Shown: positions 37,788 through 48,689, counted from the stretch's first letter. The stretch: 64,000 nt of DNA from Schleiferiaceae bacterium (GCA_018401735.1 JAGYKI010000014.1:1-64000); one strand, 5' to 3'. A program made the numbers and translations. The notes: a model not told the origin generated them from the letters alone.

Positions 37788-38362
37788 AGTTTTTTTAGGG
37801 CGGCTTTAATTAGATCTTCGATGGTGAAGTCGGGTGATTGCTTGAGAATTGAATTTAATACTCTTTCGCTTTGGCGAGCATTATAGCCTAAAACCTCCAA
37901 GGCCGCTATAGCTTCAGATTTTATACCAAAAGCTTGAGGCGCGCTAAGCTCATCATCCTGTAGCTTAATTAGTTTATCCTTTAAGTCTATTATTATTCTT
38001 TGCGCCGTTTTTAGGCCTATCCCTTTTACCGATTGTAACATGGTTACATCTTCTCTACTAACACCGCTAATTACTTCCACCGGACTAAGGCTGCTTAAAA
38101 TTGTTCGTGCAGTGTTACCCCCAACGCCAGAAACTGAAATTAATTGTTGAAAGATGCTGCATTCTTTTTTAGAATAAAAACCATATAGAGTTTGGGAGTC
38201 TTCCTTGTAGATTGGATGTAAAAAGAGCTGTAATTCTTTTAGTCCGCTAATTGCGGAGTAAGTATTTAAGCTGATGTTGATTTCGTAGCCAAACCCATTG
38301 CACTCGACGATAGCCGTGGTGGGATTAACCTCTACTAAAAATCCTTTTATATAATTTAGCAT
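37784..38362 (-). CDS. ruvA: Holliday junction branch migration protein RuvA
   Basis: MLNYIKGFLVEVNPTTAIVECNGFGYEI; ISVSGVGGNTARTILS; SVKGIGLKTAQRIIIDLKDK. Confidence 0.96.
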   Translation of the reverse strand: MLNYIKGFLVEVNPTTAIVECNGFGYEINISLNTYSAISGLKELQLFLHPIYKEDSQTLYGFYSKKECSIFQQLISVSGVGGNTARTILSSLSPVEVISGVSREDVTMLQSVKGIGLKTAQRIIIDLKDKLIKLQDDELSAPQAFGIKSEAIAALEVLGYNARQSERVLNSILKQSPDFTIEDLIKAALKKL

Positions 38363-38445
38363 AGCTCTCTCAAATAGACTTCAATTATGCTGCAGTCTAG
38401 CTTTAAAAAACGGCAAAATTACTGATTTCATACACGACCAAACAA

Positions 38446-38470
38446 AAAAGCCACCATAATAGGTGGCTCT
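38446..38470 (-). terminator. Intrinsic terminator
   Basis: AGCCACC-TATTAT-GGTGGCT with a T-run on the minus strand, downstream of the 38494 gene. Confidence 0.75.
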
Positions 38471-38493
38471 TTTAAATATTTAGGCTTAGAAAC

Positions 38494-39213
38494 TTAATTA
38501 ACCACTAATTTCTTTGAGGTAACTAACTTATTGTCAGCTTTTAAAACACAGAAATAAACTCCTGGACTCAAATTACTAATATTAAGATTAAAAGTGCTTT
38601 CGCTGGCTTGCAAAGATTTGGAATAAACCCTTGAACCTACTAAATTGATTATTTCAAAGCTAGAATTCTGTGCGCTCTGACCAGAGTAGTTAACCTGTAA
38701 GCGATCCGTTGCCGGATTTGGGTAAACCGATAATTCGGGACTGGCCGCAATCTCATTAACAGAAATACCACTGCCTTCCACTTTGTACGTAACCGTATAA
38801 GTAGCTGAATCCAATGGATTATCAGAGTCAAAAAATACATAAGTAATGTCTCCTTCTCTACTAATATCATCTTGATCGGGATAAACATGAGTACTAGCAC
38901 TTGCAGTATCGCCTGGTCCCAATAAAACTGAAAATGAGGGCGGCGACACGGAAATAGATTGAATAAAACAGATTCCCCAGCAAATTGCGTTGTTATCTGT
39001 TAGAAGGTTGTAATTACCATCAATTCTTTTAAATCGCACCAAAACACTATCCGAAGAAATATTCTTTACCGTACCGTAACCATAGATATCGTTATCCAAA
39101 AGAGCATCTCCAGTTACCAAACTGTCGTAGGTTTCCACTATTAAACTCTGACCAAATGCAGGACTAATCGCTACTATTGCCAGAATTAGAGCTATAAATT
39201 TTCTTTTCAACAT
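38494..39213 (-). CDS. T9SS type A sorting domain-containing protein
   Basis: Signal peptide; C-terminal VYPNPATDRLQVNYSGQ...GVYFCVLKADNKLVTSKKLVVN. Confidence 0.88.
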   Translation of the reverse strand: MLKRKFIALILAIVAISPAFGQSLIVETYDSLVTGDALLDNDIYGYGTVKNISSDSVLVRFKRIDGNYNLLTDNNAICWGICFIQSISVSPPSFSVLLGPGDTASASTHVYPDQDDISREGDITYVFFDSDNPLDSATYTVTYKVEGSGISVNEIAASPELSVYPNPATDRLQVNYSGQSAQNSSFEIINLVGSRVYSKSLQASESTFNLNISNLSPGVYFCVLKADNKLVTSKKLVVN

Positions 39214-39247
39214 GAGGCTATATTAATACTAAGGTTAAAAATAGAAA

Positions 39248-39277
39248 ATCAGGAAGAGGCAAAAATGCTTCTTCCTG
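39248..39277 (-). terminator. Intrinsic terminator/stem-loop downstream of the Omp28-T9SS gene
   Basis: TCAGGAAGA-GGCAAAAATGC-TTCTTCCTGA, T-rich flank on the minus strand. Confidence 0.7.
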
Positions 39278-39298
39278 ACTTTATAAAGTATGTTAATC

Positions 39299-41332
39299 CT
39301 ACTTAATGATAAGCTTCTCTTGAGAAACTTCACCATTAATTTCAACTTGTACGATGTACGCGCCAGCTTCTAGGTTAGCAACAGAAGTAGTTAAGCTTTT
39401 AGCACCTTTAAGAACTTCGTCTTGAGCGATTACTAAAACTTCTCTTCCAGTTACATCAATGATAGTAGCGCTTACAGTTGCAGAAGCCGCTAAATCAAAA
39501 TCTAAGGTAAAGTTATCACTTGCAGGGTTAGGATAGAAATCGAAAGCTTGACTTAAAGCTTCTTCCTCTAAACCAACATAAGTGTTGTTTTGGAATTGGA
39601 TGTTATCGATATAAAGGTTATTACCAAAGTCCGATAAGCCCGTAAACTGAACTAATAATTCGGCTGTTCCATTATAAGCTGATAAATCAACTGATTCCGT
39701 AGCCCAGTCGCTAGAGGTTGGATACCAGTTGCCTTGCTGAGGCGAACCAGTTGCTAAAGCAGCACCTGACTTAGAGAATACAGTAGACCAAGTAGCACCG
39801 CAATCATCAGAAACTTTAATTTCTAATTCATCTGCAGAAGTTTGATACTGAGCGTGAGCATAATCAAAAACAATACGATTATCGTAAGTACCAGTAAGAT
39901 CTAATTTTTCGTAAAGCAAGCTAGACTCGATTCCTGCAGCAATACTGTAGAAGTTCCAACGTAAACTTTTCGCTGAATTTCCGTAACCACCAATATCAAA
40001 ATTGATACTCGAGTTTACTCCTTGATCTACCACGAAAAATCTTGCTCCGTCAGGATTAATAGTCAAGCTATTACTAAAAGCTCTACCACCTAATGCGTAA
40101 GACTCAAAATCTTCATAATGCGAAGTAGCAAAAGGAGTATTAGGAACTTGAATTAATAAGTCGCTAGCGGCAATGTTATTGGCGCTGGTTAAGTCAAATA
40201 GATTCGGGTTGTTAGCAGTAGATACCTCGTAAGCAATAACATTTTCACCTGCTGCTAAAGTAGCACCTGGGAAAGTAATTGTAGTTGAAGCACCAGCGCC
40301 TAAAGAAGCACTTACGTTTTGAGAAACTGGAGTACCACCATTTAAACTGTAAGAAACATCAAAGTTACTTACCGCAACACTACCATTGTTTGTTACTGTC
40401 ATTTCTGGAGTAACATTAGGATCGCAATAGCTTGCAGCACCAGAAGCACCAGCCGCAGCCGATAAATCAGCTACAATTGAACCCGCTGGAGCAGTGTAAG
40501 TAATAGGACCCATTGCACCAGAAATAACTTCCACTTGTCCTTGAGCTACAAAAGCAGCAATTTCCAAATCTCCAACTGAAACGGGAATACCGTTAATAGC
40601 AGCTGGAATTGGGAAAGTATACTGACGAGTAACAGTAGTACCGGAAGAGGTAGTAGAAATAACTTCACCCCACTGACCAGTTAGCATATCGCGTAACATG
40701 TGTTGGTGATTGTATTGTCCGTCAGGTAACATTTGACTTGGGTTTGAACTACCACCAGTTTGAGGACCAGCAATATTGTTTTGCAATAAAGCAACGTTCA
40801 AGTTTACTGAGCTAACACCTGCTGGAGGGTTCGCAGTAAAATACATTTCTACGTCTACAGTAAGTGTATTAGTACTTAAGTCAATATCACCTTCTAAAGC
40901 TACGTTAACATAAGAAGACTCTGCTAGGATAACTCCAGCAGCAGCGGTCCAATCTCCACGACCCATTGCCGAACCAGTACCTGACTGGCTATAAGCTGAG
41001 AAAAAACGACGGTTAATGGTACCAGCTGGGTATCCAGTTACACCAGCCTGATTGTTGATGGCAGTACCAAAAGTGGTTCTGAAATCAGGATCACTACCAC
41101 CAGGAGCAGCAAATGAACCAGCATGAATGTTGATTAATACAACATCACCAGGATTTGCGGCCGCTAAGTTAGAGGCTCTAAGATGTCCGTCAGGACAGAA
41201 AGTACAGTAAATACCAGTAAATTCTTCCAGAACTACGTTCTTATTCTCTGCAGTAGTACTCACGGGTAGTTGAGCAAATAAGCTGCTGCTTGCTAAGACA
41301 CCAAGCCCTAAGGTTAGTAAACTTTTCTTCAT
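39299..41332 (-). CDS. Omp28-related protein with T9SS type A sorting domain
   Basis: NVVLEEFTGIYCTFCPDGHLRASNLAAANPGDVVLINIHAG; GVTGYPAGTINRRFF; C-terminal FYPNPASDNFTLDFD...GAYIVQVEINGEVSQEKLIIK. Confidence 0.9.
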   Translation of the reverse strand: MKKSLLTLGLGVLASSSLFAQLPVSTTAENKNVVLEEFTGIYCTFCPDGHLRASNLAAANPGDVVLINIHAGSFAAPGGSDPDFRTTFGTAINNQAGVTGYPAGTINRRFFSAYSQSGTGSAMGRGDWTAAAGVILAESSYVNVALEGDIDLSTNTLTVDVEMYFTANPPAGVSSVNLNVALLQNNIAGPQTGGSSNPSQMLPDGQYNHQHMLRDMLTGQWGEVISTTSSGTTVTRQYTFPIPAAINGIPVSVGDLEIAAFVAQGQVEVISGAMGPITYTAPAGSIVADLSAAAGASGAASYCDPNVTPEMTVTNNGSVAVSNFDVSYSLNGGTPVSQNVSASLGAGASTTITFPGATLAAGENVIAYEVSTANNPNLFDLTSANNIAASDLLIQVPNTPFATSHYEDFESYALGGRAFSNSLTINPDGARFFVVDQGVNSSINFDIGGYGNSAKSLRWNFYSIAAGIESSLLYEKLDLTGTYDNRIVFDYAHAQYQTSADELEIKVSDDCGATWSTVFSKSGAALATGSPQQGNWYPTSSDWATESVDLSAYNGTAELLVQFTGLSDFGNNLYIDNIQFQNNTYVGLEEEALSQAFDFYPNPASDNFTLDFDLAASATVSATIIDVTGREVLVIAQDEVLKGAKSLTTSVANLEAGAYIVQVEINGEVSQEKLIIK

Positions 41333-41679
41333 AATTTTTAATCTAATTGTTCTTCGAGTAAAAGTATATAAAATGCTTAATAATCAAAATTTTTTTACTC
41401 CTAATTAAGATGATGTGAAATTAGAACTAACTAAAGGTTAAAGAGAGGCTTGAAAAAAAGTCTAATTTCTTTGGGCAGACCGCGGTTGGTAAAGGCTTTT
41501 GGAGTTTTACAGCGTCCGAAAAAAATCCAATCTCCAAGAAAAAAGGCAATACATTATGTTCGAGAAGTTTTAATCCCACCAAAAGGATGCATCACTTTAA
41601 GCTTTTAAAGAGCAATGATGAGTGGCAAGTGCGCAGAAAATACTTAATTTGCTTTTGAAACAAATTATTCCTAGTTAAA

Positions 41680-42192
41680 ATGAACACCAAGCTTTTAAAA
41701 ACTCTGTTGCTACTTCTAAGCCTTTCTTTTTCTGCTATCGCACAAGATAAAATCCCCAATATTCAGCTTAAAGACCTAAGTGGCAATATGATTGATGCTA
41801 ATCTTCTCGAAAATAACGGAAAGCCGATGATCATAAGCTTCTGGGCCACCTGGTGTAAGCCATGCGTTTTAGAACTTAATGCAATAAATGATCAATACGT
41901 GGATTGGCAGGAAGAATCAGGAGTTAAACTTATCGCAGTATCGGTAGATGACTCAAGAAACTCAGCAAGAGTAAAGCCTTTTATCACCAGCCAAGGGTGG
42001 GACTATGAAGTTTACTTAGACGAAAATCAGGAGCTAAAAAGAGCCTTGAACGTAAATAATATTCCGCATACTTTTTTAGTGGATGGTAGTGGGGAAATTG
42101 TTTGGCAACACAACGGTTATATGACAGGCGATGAAGATCACCTTTATGAGTTAATTGAGAAATTAAATCGCGGTGAGGAAATCAGCGAATAA
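41680..42192 (+). CDS. TlpA-family thioredoxin-like oxidoreductase, exported
   Basis: Signal peptide; ISFWATWCKPCVLELNAINDQY; NNIPHTFLVDGSGEIVW. Confidence 0.93.
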   Translation: MNTKLLKTLLLLLSLSFSAIAQDKIPNIQLKDLSGNMIDANLLENNGKPMIISFWATWCKPCVLELNAINDQYVDWQEESGVKLIAVSVDDSRNSARVKPFITSQGWDYEVYLDENQELKRALNVNNIPHTFLVDGSGEIVWQHNGYMTGDEDHLYELIEKLNRGEEISE

Positions 42193-42217
42193 ATTTAGTC
42201 CCTCTCAAGGAAGCTCT

Positions 42218-43900
42218 ATGAAAAAAATACTATTCCTCGCTTTTACTTTTGTTAGTGCATTCTCCTTTGCTCAAGAAGCAGAGAAAGATTACGGACAAAT
42301 TCACGGGAATTTTCAAACTAATGCGCAGTATTACCTACGCGACACCATCATTGACCCTAACGGCACAGCTTTTCCTGATGAAAGACTATTGGCTGCGGGT
42401 TTCCTAAATCTCACCTACTCTAAAGGTGATTTCATGGCGGGCTTGCGCTATGAAAATTACCAAAATAATCTCATCGGTTTACCCGAAGGATTTAAAGGAG
42501 AAGGTATTCCCTATCGCTTCATACGTTATAAGCATGAAGGCTTAGACTTAACCGTTGGTAATTATTATGAGCAGTTTGGTAGCGGTTTAATTTTCCGCAC
42601 CTATGAAGAGCGTGGCTTAGGGCTAGATAATGCCATGGATGGTTTACGCTTGATCTACGAGATTAGACCAGGCATAAAAGCGAAGGCCCTCGTTGGAAGG
42701 CAAAGAATTTACTTTGAAACTGGTGATGGTATTGTGAGAGGTGGTGATTTAGAGTTTAATCTTAACGAATTCAACGGCAACAGTAGTAGCACCAATCTTA
42801 TTGTTGGGGCTGGTGCCGTTAGCCGTTTTGAGGAATCGACCGACCCAATTTACAATCTACCTGAAAATGTTGCCGCTGCCTCTTTACGTGCAAATTTTAT
42901 TAGCGGAAACTTTAATATTTTCGGAGAATACGCCTATAAATCACAAGACCCCAATAGTAGTAACCGATTTATCTTCAAACCCGGTCATGCCATCTATGCC
43001 AATGGCTCGTACTCGAAAGGGAATTTAGGGATTATCCTCGGATATAAATACTACGATAACTTTCTTTTCCGCTCGGAAAGAGTAGCCAACTTTACCGAAC
43101 TGCTTATTAATTATCAGCCTCCACTAGCCGAGTTACATACTTATGCCTTGCCCGCTTTATATAGCTACAATGTTCAAGCTAATGGCGAAACAGGAATGCA
43201 GGCCGAAATAGCTTATAAATTTGACAAAGGAACGTTAGTCGGTGGCAGATACGGGACTTTAGTTAACCTGAACTTTAGTAATAGCTATGCCCTCGATAAA
43301 AGCTTTATTACCCGTCCTGGTTTTGATTCAGTACCTACAATCTCTGGAACTAATGGCTATGAGGATTGGGCTGGGTTTGGAGACATCCAATACTCGCAAG
43401 ATTTTAACGTGGAGGTGAAAACTAAAATTAATAAGAGTCTAAAAGGAACCTTTAGCTACTATAATTTCATTTATAACCGCAGCGCACTGCTTGATGGTGT
43501 AGTGGATGATTTGGTTTCCGACCCCAACACATTGGAGATAGTTTACGTTAATGCTATGGTAGCAGAAATACTTTGGAAAATTAAGCCCAAGCATTCTTTG
43601 CGTTCGGAAGCACAACTTATGCTGACCGATCAGGATCGAGGCAGTTGGGCCCTACTTTTACTAGAGTATAGTATTGCGCCGCAGTGGTTCTTCGCCGTTC
43701 AAGATGCCTATAATTATGGCCATCCTGATCCCGATTTAAGAGTACATTATCCATTGGTATCAATGGGTTATACACGTGGTACAACCAAGTTTCAATTTAA
43801 CTACGGACGCCAACAAGAAGGAGTATTTTGCGTAGGTGGTATTTGCCGGGTTGTTCCAGCGTCAAATGGCTTCTCGATGATGATAACGACAAACTTTTAA
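42218..43900 (+). CDS. Outer membrane beta-barrel-like protein, DUF6029-like
   Basis: Signal peptide MKKILFLAFTFVSAFSFAQ; LTVGNYYEQFGSGLIFRTYEERGLGLDNAMDGLRLIY; alternating strands ending GFSMMITTNF; start moved to ATG 42218. Confidence 0.75.
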   Translation: MKKILFLAFTFVSAFSFAQEAEKDYGQIHGNFQTNAQYYLRDTIIDPNGTAFPDERLLAAGFLNLTYSKGDFMAGLRYENYQNNLIGLPEGFKGEGIPYRFIRYKHEGLDLTVGNYYEQFGSGLIFRTYEERGLGLDNAMDGLRLIYEIRPGIKAKALVGRQRIYFETGDGIVRGGDLEFNLNEFNGNSSSTNLIVGAGAVSRFEESTDPIYNLPENVAAASLRANFISGNFNIFGEYAYKSQDPNSSNRFIFKPGHAIYANGSYSKGNLGIILGYKYYDNFLFRSERVANFTELLINYQPPLAELHTYALPALYSYNVQANGETGMQAEIAYKFDKGTLVGGRYGTLVNLNFSNSYALDKSFITRPGFDSVPTISGTNGYEDWAGFGDIQYSQDFNVEVKTKINKSLKGTFSYYNFIYNRSALLDGVVDDLVSDPNTLEIVYVNAMVAEILWKIKPKHSLRSEAQLMLTDQDRGSWALLLLEYSIAPQWFFAVQDAYNYGHPDPDLRVHYPLVSMGYTRGTTKFQFNYGRQQEGVFCVGGICRVVPASNGFSMMITTNF

Positions 43901-43902
43901 TT

Positions 43903-44736
43903 ATGAAAAAGATATTTCTTAGTCTCGCTGTTCTCGCCTTAATGGTAGGAGCATGCGACAAAATTGAAGAAGGAGATTACTTAATTCAACGCGAAGGTGG
44001 TGGCGGAGGGCCCATTGGCGGTGGACAAGATTCACTTCATGTAATTTTACTTGAAGAGTTTACGGGGGTTAAGTGCAATAACTGTCCGGCTGCCAACGCA
44101 AAAGCGAAAGAGTTACAAAGCATTTATGGCTCTAATCGTCTTATACTATTAGGCATTCATGCGGGTAACTTGGCTCAAACAGACGACAAACACCCGAAAG
44201 CCTTTAATACGCCAGAAGGTACCGAGCTATTCAACTTCTTTAATCTTTTTGGTGTACCCGTTGGTTTTGTAAACCGCATCGATTATTTAAACTCAGACAT
44301 TATTAAAAGCGAAGGCGACTGGGGTTCAACTATTTCCCAAGAAATTTTAAGAGAGCCAGTTGCTAGAATCACTCTTAAGGAAGAAAGTTTTAATGCTACC
44401 AACTCGACTTTAAACGTTAGTGGATCAGTAGCTACGCTTTTAACTTTCAGTGCCACTAACGTGAAGATTTGCCTTTATCTTGCCGAGAATAATATCGTTT
44501 CCCCGCAAACCATGCCAGACAAATCGGTCGATACAGCTTATGTTCACAATCACGTATTCCGCGGTTCTTTTACCGGCACTTATGGCACCACTATCGACCT
44601 AAGCAGCGGTTCAAATACCTTTAATGAAAGTATTGTACTTCCGTCAGATGCGGTGAAAGAAAACTGTGAGGTTATAGCCTTTATTTACGATGGAGACAGT
44701 TACGAAATCCTTCAAGCTAATTCCATAGAAATCTAA
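43903..44736 (+). CDS. Omp28-related lipoprotein (thioredoxin-fold-like)
   Basis: Lipobox LALMVGACDK; LLEEFTGVKCNNCPAANAKAKELQ; FGVPVGFVNRID; start moved to ATG 43903. Confidence 0.87.
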   Translation: MKKIFLSLAVLALMVGACDKIEEGDYLIQREGGGGGPIGGGQDSLHVILLEEFTGVKCNNCPAANAKAKELQSIYGSNRLILLGIHAGNLAQTDDKHPKAFNTPEGTELFNFFNLFGVPVGFVNRIDYLNSDIIKSEGDWGSTISQEILREPVARITLKEESFNATNSTLNVSGSVATLLTFSATNVKICLYLAENNIVSPQTMPDKSVDTAYVHNHVFRGSFTGTYGTTIDLSSGSNTFNESIVLPSDAVKENCEVIAFIYDGDSYEILQANSIEI

Positions 44737-44765
44737 ATCGAAGTTCAATCTAAAACCATACTAAG

Positions 44766-44797
44766 CCACCTTTTGCCGCTGCATTAGGTGGTTTTTA
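44766..44797 (+). terminator. Intrinsic terminator (6-bp stem, T-run)
   Basis: CCACCT-(14 nt)-AGGTGG-TTTTTA. Confidence 0.55.
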
Positions 44798-44824
44798 TTT
44801 CCATAGATGCGCTCGCAAATTGCC

Positions 44825-45751
44825 TTATTTTAAAAAATCTAAGTTCCGTTTTAAACCCAAAAACTTAGTGCGCTTCAGGGCCGACTTCTTAAATACTTTC
44901 CGAAATACTTCTTCAGTAATTTCATTCCAATCCTCAGGTTTCATATCCAAGAGCTCCTCGTGAGGATTTAAACGCTCCTCCTGATGCGCTTTGGAAAATC
45001 TGTTCCATGGACATACATCCTGACAAATATCGCAACCAAAGGCCCAATTCCCCATCTGACCTTTAAACTCGTTTGGGATTTCATTCTTTAACTCAATTGT
45101 TAAATAGCTAATGCATTTGGAGGCATCCAAAAGATTAGCATCCACTAAAGCATCAGTAGGGCAAGCATCAATACAGCGCGTACAAGTACCGCAATGATCA
45201 AATTTAGTAGGGGGGTTAGGTTCCAGCTCCAAATCGAGGATTAACTCAGCGATAAAGAAAAAAGATCCCGCCTTTTTGTTCAGTAGCAAGGTGTTCTTAC
45301 CCAACCAACCCAAACCGGCTTCCTTGGCCCAAACCCTATCCATTACCGGAGCGGAATCTACAAAAGCACGACCAGCCACTTCTCCAATATTTTCGCGAAT
45401 AAAGCTCAGCAATGAATGTAATTTGTCTTTTAAAATGTAGTGATAATCCTCCCCATACGCATACTTCGCAATCTTAGGCGACTCGGGCGAGGCTTGCTCT
45501 TGAGCAGGAAAATAATTAAAAAGTAAACTTATCACTGTTTTTGCCCCTGGAACCAATTTTCTCGGATCCAATCTCTTATCGAAATGATTCGCCATCCAGG
45601 CCATTTCTCCCTGATAATTACGGGATAACCATTCCTCCAATCGCGGTGCTTCCTCTTCCAAAAAACGCGCTTTGGAAAATCCACAGGCCATAAAGCCTAA
45701 ACGCATTGCTTCCGCAGAGATGGCTTCCTTATAGTCCTCCTTAGATATCAA
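44825..45751 (-). CDS. queG: Epoxyqueuosine reductase
   Basis: [64 protein letters not shown]. Confidence 0.94.
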   Translation of the reverse strand: MISKEDYKEAISAEAMRLGFMACGFSKARFLEEEAPRLEEWLSRNYQGEMAWMANHFDKRLDPRKLVPGAKTVISLLFNYFPAQEQASPESPKIAKYAYGEDYHYILKDKLHSLLSFIRENIGEVAGRAFVDSAPVMDRVWAKEAGLGWLGKNTLLLNKKAGSFFFIAELILDLELEPNPPTKFDHCGTCTRCIDACPTDALVDANLLDASKCISYLTIELKNEIPNEFKGQMGNWAFGCDICQDVCPWNRFSKAHQEERLNPHEELLDMKPEDWNEITEEVFRKVFKKSALKRTKFLGLKRNLDFLK

Positions 45752-46766
45752 AGAGACCGTTTTGAATACGAGGATCGCGCTTATCTAAATGGGCGTATGC
45801 CAAATCTGTAACTATCCGTCCTCGCTGCGTGCGAGCCATAAAACCTTGTTGAATTAAATAGGGTTCATATACTTCCTCAATGGTCCCTGCCTGTTCTCCT
45901 ACCGCGGTTGCAATTGTATTTAAGCCCACGGGGCCTCCTTTAAACTTATCGATAATACAGATTAAAATCTTATGGTCCATTTCATCCAAACCATAGGTAT
46001 CTACATGCAGTGCTTCCAAACCAAAGTTGGCAATTTCCAAAGTGATGGTTCCCTTGCCTTTGATCTGAGCAAAATCACGCATTCTTCGTAAGAGAGCATT
46101 GGCAATACGCGGGGTTCCTCTACTTCTGCGCGCAATTTCAACCGCTGCATTTGCTTCAATGGGAACATTTAATATATGGGCAGAACGCTCCACGATATTC
46201 GATAAAAGCTCTACTGTATAATACTGCAGTCTACTATTAATTCCAAAGCGTGCTCTAAGCGGTGAGGTTAACAGTCCCGATCGAGTAGTCGCTCCAATTA
46301 AAGTAAAACGATTGAGGTTAATTTGCACACTTCTGGCCGCAGGACCACTATCAATCATAATGTCGATGCGATAGTCTTCCATAGCCGAATAGAGGTATTC
46401 CTCTACCACGGGACTTAAACGGTGAATCTCATCAATAAATAAAACATCGCCTTCTTCTAAATTAGTTAGTAGGCCTGCTAGCTCGCCTGGCTTATCTATT
46501 ACTGGCCCTGAACTTAACTTTAAACCAGCATGTAACTCATTGGCAATTATATTGGCTAAGGTGGTTTTGCCTAATCCCGGAGGTCCATGCAATAAAACAT
46601 GATCAAGGGCCTCACCTCGCTGGTTAGCCGCCGCTACAAAGATCCGTAGATTTTCCAGTATTTTATCTTGTCCCGCAAAGTCATCAAAGGATAATGGCCT
46701 AAGCTTTTGGTCTAGATCCTGCTCCTTAGAATAAAACTCCTCTTCTTCATCTAAATATTGGGCCAT
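45741..46766 (-). CDS. ruvB: Holliday junction branch migration helicase RuvB
   Basis: [65 protein letters not shown]; start moved to [11 protein letters not shown]. Confidence 0.96.
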   Translation of the reverse strand: MAQYLDEEEEFYSKEQDLDQKLRPLSFDDFAGQDKILENLRIFVAAANQRGEALDHVLLHGPPGLGKTTLANIIANELHAGLKLSSGPVIDKPGELAGLLTNLEEGDVLFIDEIHRLSPVVEEYLYSAMEDYRIDIMIDSGPAARSVQINLNRFTLIGATTRSGLLTSPLRARFGINSRLQYYTVELLSNIVERSAHILNVPIEANAAVEIARRSRGTPRIANALLRRMRDFAQIKGKGTITLEIANFGLEALHVDTYGLDEMDHKILICIIDKFKGGPVGLNTIATAVGEQAGTIEEVYEPYLIQQGFMARTQRGRIVTDLAYAHLDKRDPRIQNGLFDI

Positions 46767-46840
46767 GCATGCATTTTGAGCAAAGGTAAGAGAAATTGAA
46801 AACGGAAAATTAGCAATTGTCCGATAAAATAATGCCGTCA

Positions 46841-46873
46841 AAAAAAAGCCCCTTAGCGTAAACTAAGGGGCTT
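46841..46873 (-). terminator. Intrinsic terminator downstream of coxA
   Basis: Minus strand AGCCCCTTAG-TTTACG-CTAAGGGGCT followed by TTTTTT. Confidence 0.88.
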
Positions 46874-46889
46874 CGATTATTTTTAAAAT

Positions 46890-48650
46890 CTAATGGCCAT
46901 TGGCAATTTCATCTTCCGACATTGGAACTGTCTGCGGAACAAAATCTTCAGCAGCACCGGGCTTACTGTAATCATAAGGCCAACGGTGTACCTCTGGAAT
47001 TTCACCTGGCCAGTTTCCATGGATATGCTCTACCGGGGTAGTCCATTCTAAAGAATTGGCCCTCCATGGGTTTTGTTCAGATTTCTTACCGCGGAATGCA
47101 CTGTAGAAGAAGTTAAACAAGAATACCACTTGAGCAATACCACCAATTATGGCAAAATAACTTACTAATACGTTAATGTCTGCTAAATCGTCAAACATTG
47201 GGAAAGCAGTATTAGTGTAATAACGACGAGGTAAACCTGCCATTCCTAAAAAGTGCATTGGGAAGAACACACCATAGGCTGCAATAAATGTAATCCAAAA
47301 GTGAATGTAGCCTAAAGATTTGTTCATTCTGCGGCCATACATCTTGGGAAACCAATGATATACGCCTGCGAAGAGACCAAAAATAGCTGATAGACCCATT
47401 ACAATATGGAAGTGAGCTACCACGAAATATGTATCGTGAACATTGATATCTAAAGCGCTATCCCCTAAAATCAAACCTGTTAAACCACCAGTAATAAAGG
47501 TAGAAACAAGACCGATCGAAAACAGCATTGCTGGCGTCATCTGTAAGTTACCTTTCCACAATGTAGTAATGTAGTTAAAGGCCTTTACGGCAGATGGGAT
47601 AGCGATAAGTAGAGTGGTAAAGGTAAACACTGAGCCTAGGAATGGATTCATACCCGTTACAAACATATGGTGGCCCCATACGATAAACGATAAGAAAGCA
47701 ATCGCTAAAATAGACCCTACCATTGCGCGGTAACCAAAAATTGGTTTTCGAGCATTGGTCGAAATTACTTCTGAACTTATACCCAATGCCGGTAAAAGAA
47801 TAATATATACTTCTGGATGACCTAAGAACCAAAATAAATGTTGGAACAAAATCGGACTACCGCCCTGGTTACTTAATACCTCACCTGCTACCATTATATC
47901 GGATAGGTAGAAACTCGTTCCAAAACTTCTATCAAAAATAAGCAGTAAAGCCGCTGAGAAAAGAACTGGGAAAGAAAGTACACCTAAAATCGCTGTTACG
48001 AAAAAGGCCCAAATTGTTAGTGGAAGTCGGGTCATACTCATTCCTTTAGTTCTTAAATTCAGAACAGTAACAATATAGTTTAGAGCACCTAATAAGGATG
48101 AAACAATAAACAATGACATACTTACTAACCAAAGAGTCATACCCATTCCAGAACCTGGTACCGCCTGTGGCAGTGCACTTAAAGGTGGGTATATAGTCCA
48201 ACCTGCTGATGCGGGACCGCTTTCTACGAAAAGTGAAGCAACCATAATGGCGCTTGAAACAAAAAAGAACCAATAGGAAAGCATATTGATAAAGCCAGAC
48301 GCCATATCACGTGCTCCAATTTGCAGGGGAATTAATAAGTTAGAGAAGGTACCACTTAAGCCCGCAGTTAATACAAAGAATACCATAATGGTACCATGTA
48401 TGGTAACTAAGGCAAGGTAGATATTAGGGTCCATAATTCCATCGGTACCCCATTTGCCTAATAACATTTCTAATATAGGCCACTCTTTATCTGGCCAAGC
48501 CAGTTGAAGACGGAACAATAAAGACATAGCCACTCCAATAATTCCCATAATCATACCGGTTACGAGGAATTGCTTAGCGATCATTTTGTGATCGGTCGTG
48601 AATACGTATTTAGTGATGAAAGTTTCTTTGTGATGTGCGTGTGCTTCCAT
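46890..48650 (-). CDS. coxA: Cytochrome c oxidase subunit I
   Basis: TTDHKMIAKQFLVTGMIMG; QHLFWFLGHPEVYIILLPALGISSEV; HDTYFVVAHFHIVMGLSA. Confidence 0.96.
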   Translation of the reverse strand: MEAHAHHKETFITKYVFTTDHKMIAKQFLVTGMIMGIIGVAMSLLFRLQLAWPDKEWPILEMLLGKWGTDGIMDPNIYLALVTIHGTIMVFFVLTAGLSGTFSNLLIPLQIGARDMASGFINMLSYWFFFVSSAIMVASLFVESGPASAGWTIYPPLSALPQAVPGSGMGMTLWLVSMSLFIVSSLLGALNYIVTVLNLRTKGMSMTRLPLTIWAFFVTAILGVLSFPVLFSAALLLIFDRSFGTSFYLSDIMVAGEVLSNQGGSPILFQHLFWFLGHPEVYIILLPALGISSEVISTNARKPIFGYRAMVGSILAIAFLSFIVWGHHMFVTGMNPFLGSVFTFTTLLIAIPSAVKAFNYITTLWKGNLQMTPAMLFSIGLVSTFITGGLTGLILGDSALDINVHDTYFVVAHFHIVMGLSAIFGLFAGVYHWFPKMYGRRMNKSLGYIHFWITFIAAYGVFFPMHFLGMAGLPRRYYTNTAFPMFDDLADINVLVSYFAIIGGIAQVVFLFNFFYSAFRGKKSEQNPWRANSLEWTTPVEHIHGNWPGEIPEVHRWPYDYSKPGAAEDFVPQTVPMSEDEIANGH

Positions 48651-48689
48651 TATTTCTTTCGATTTCTATCCTTTAACTAATCAAATAAA

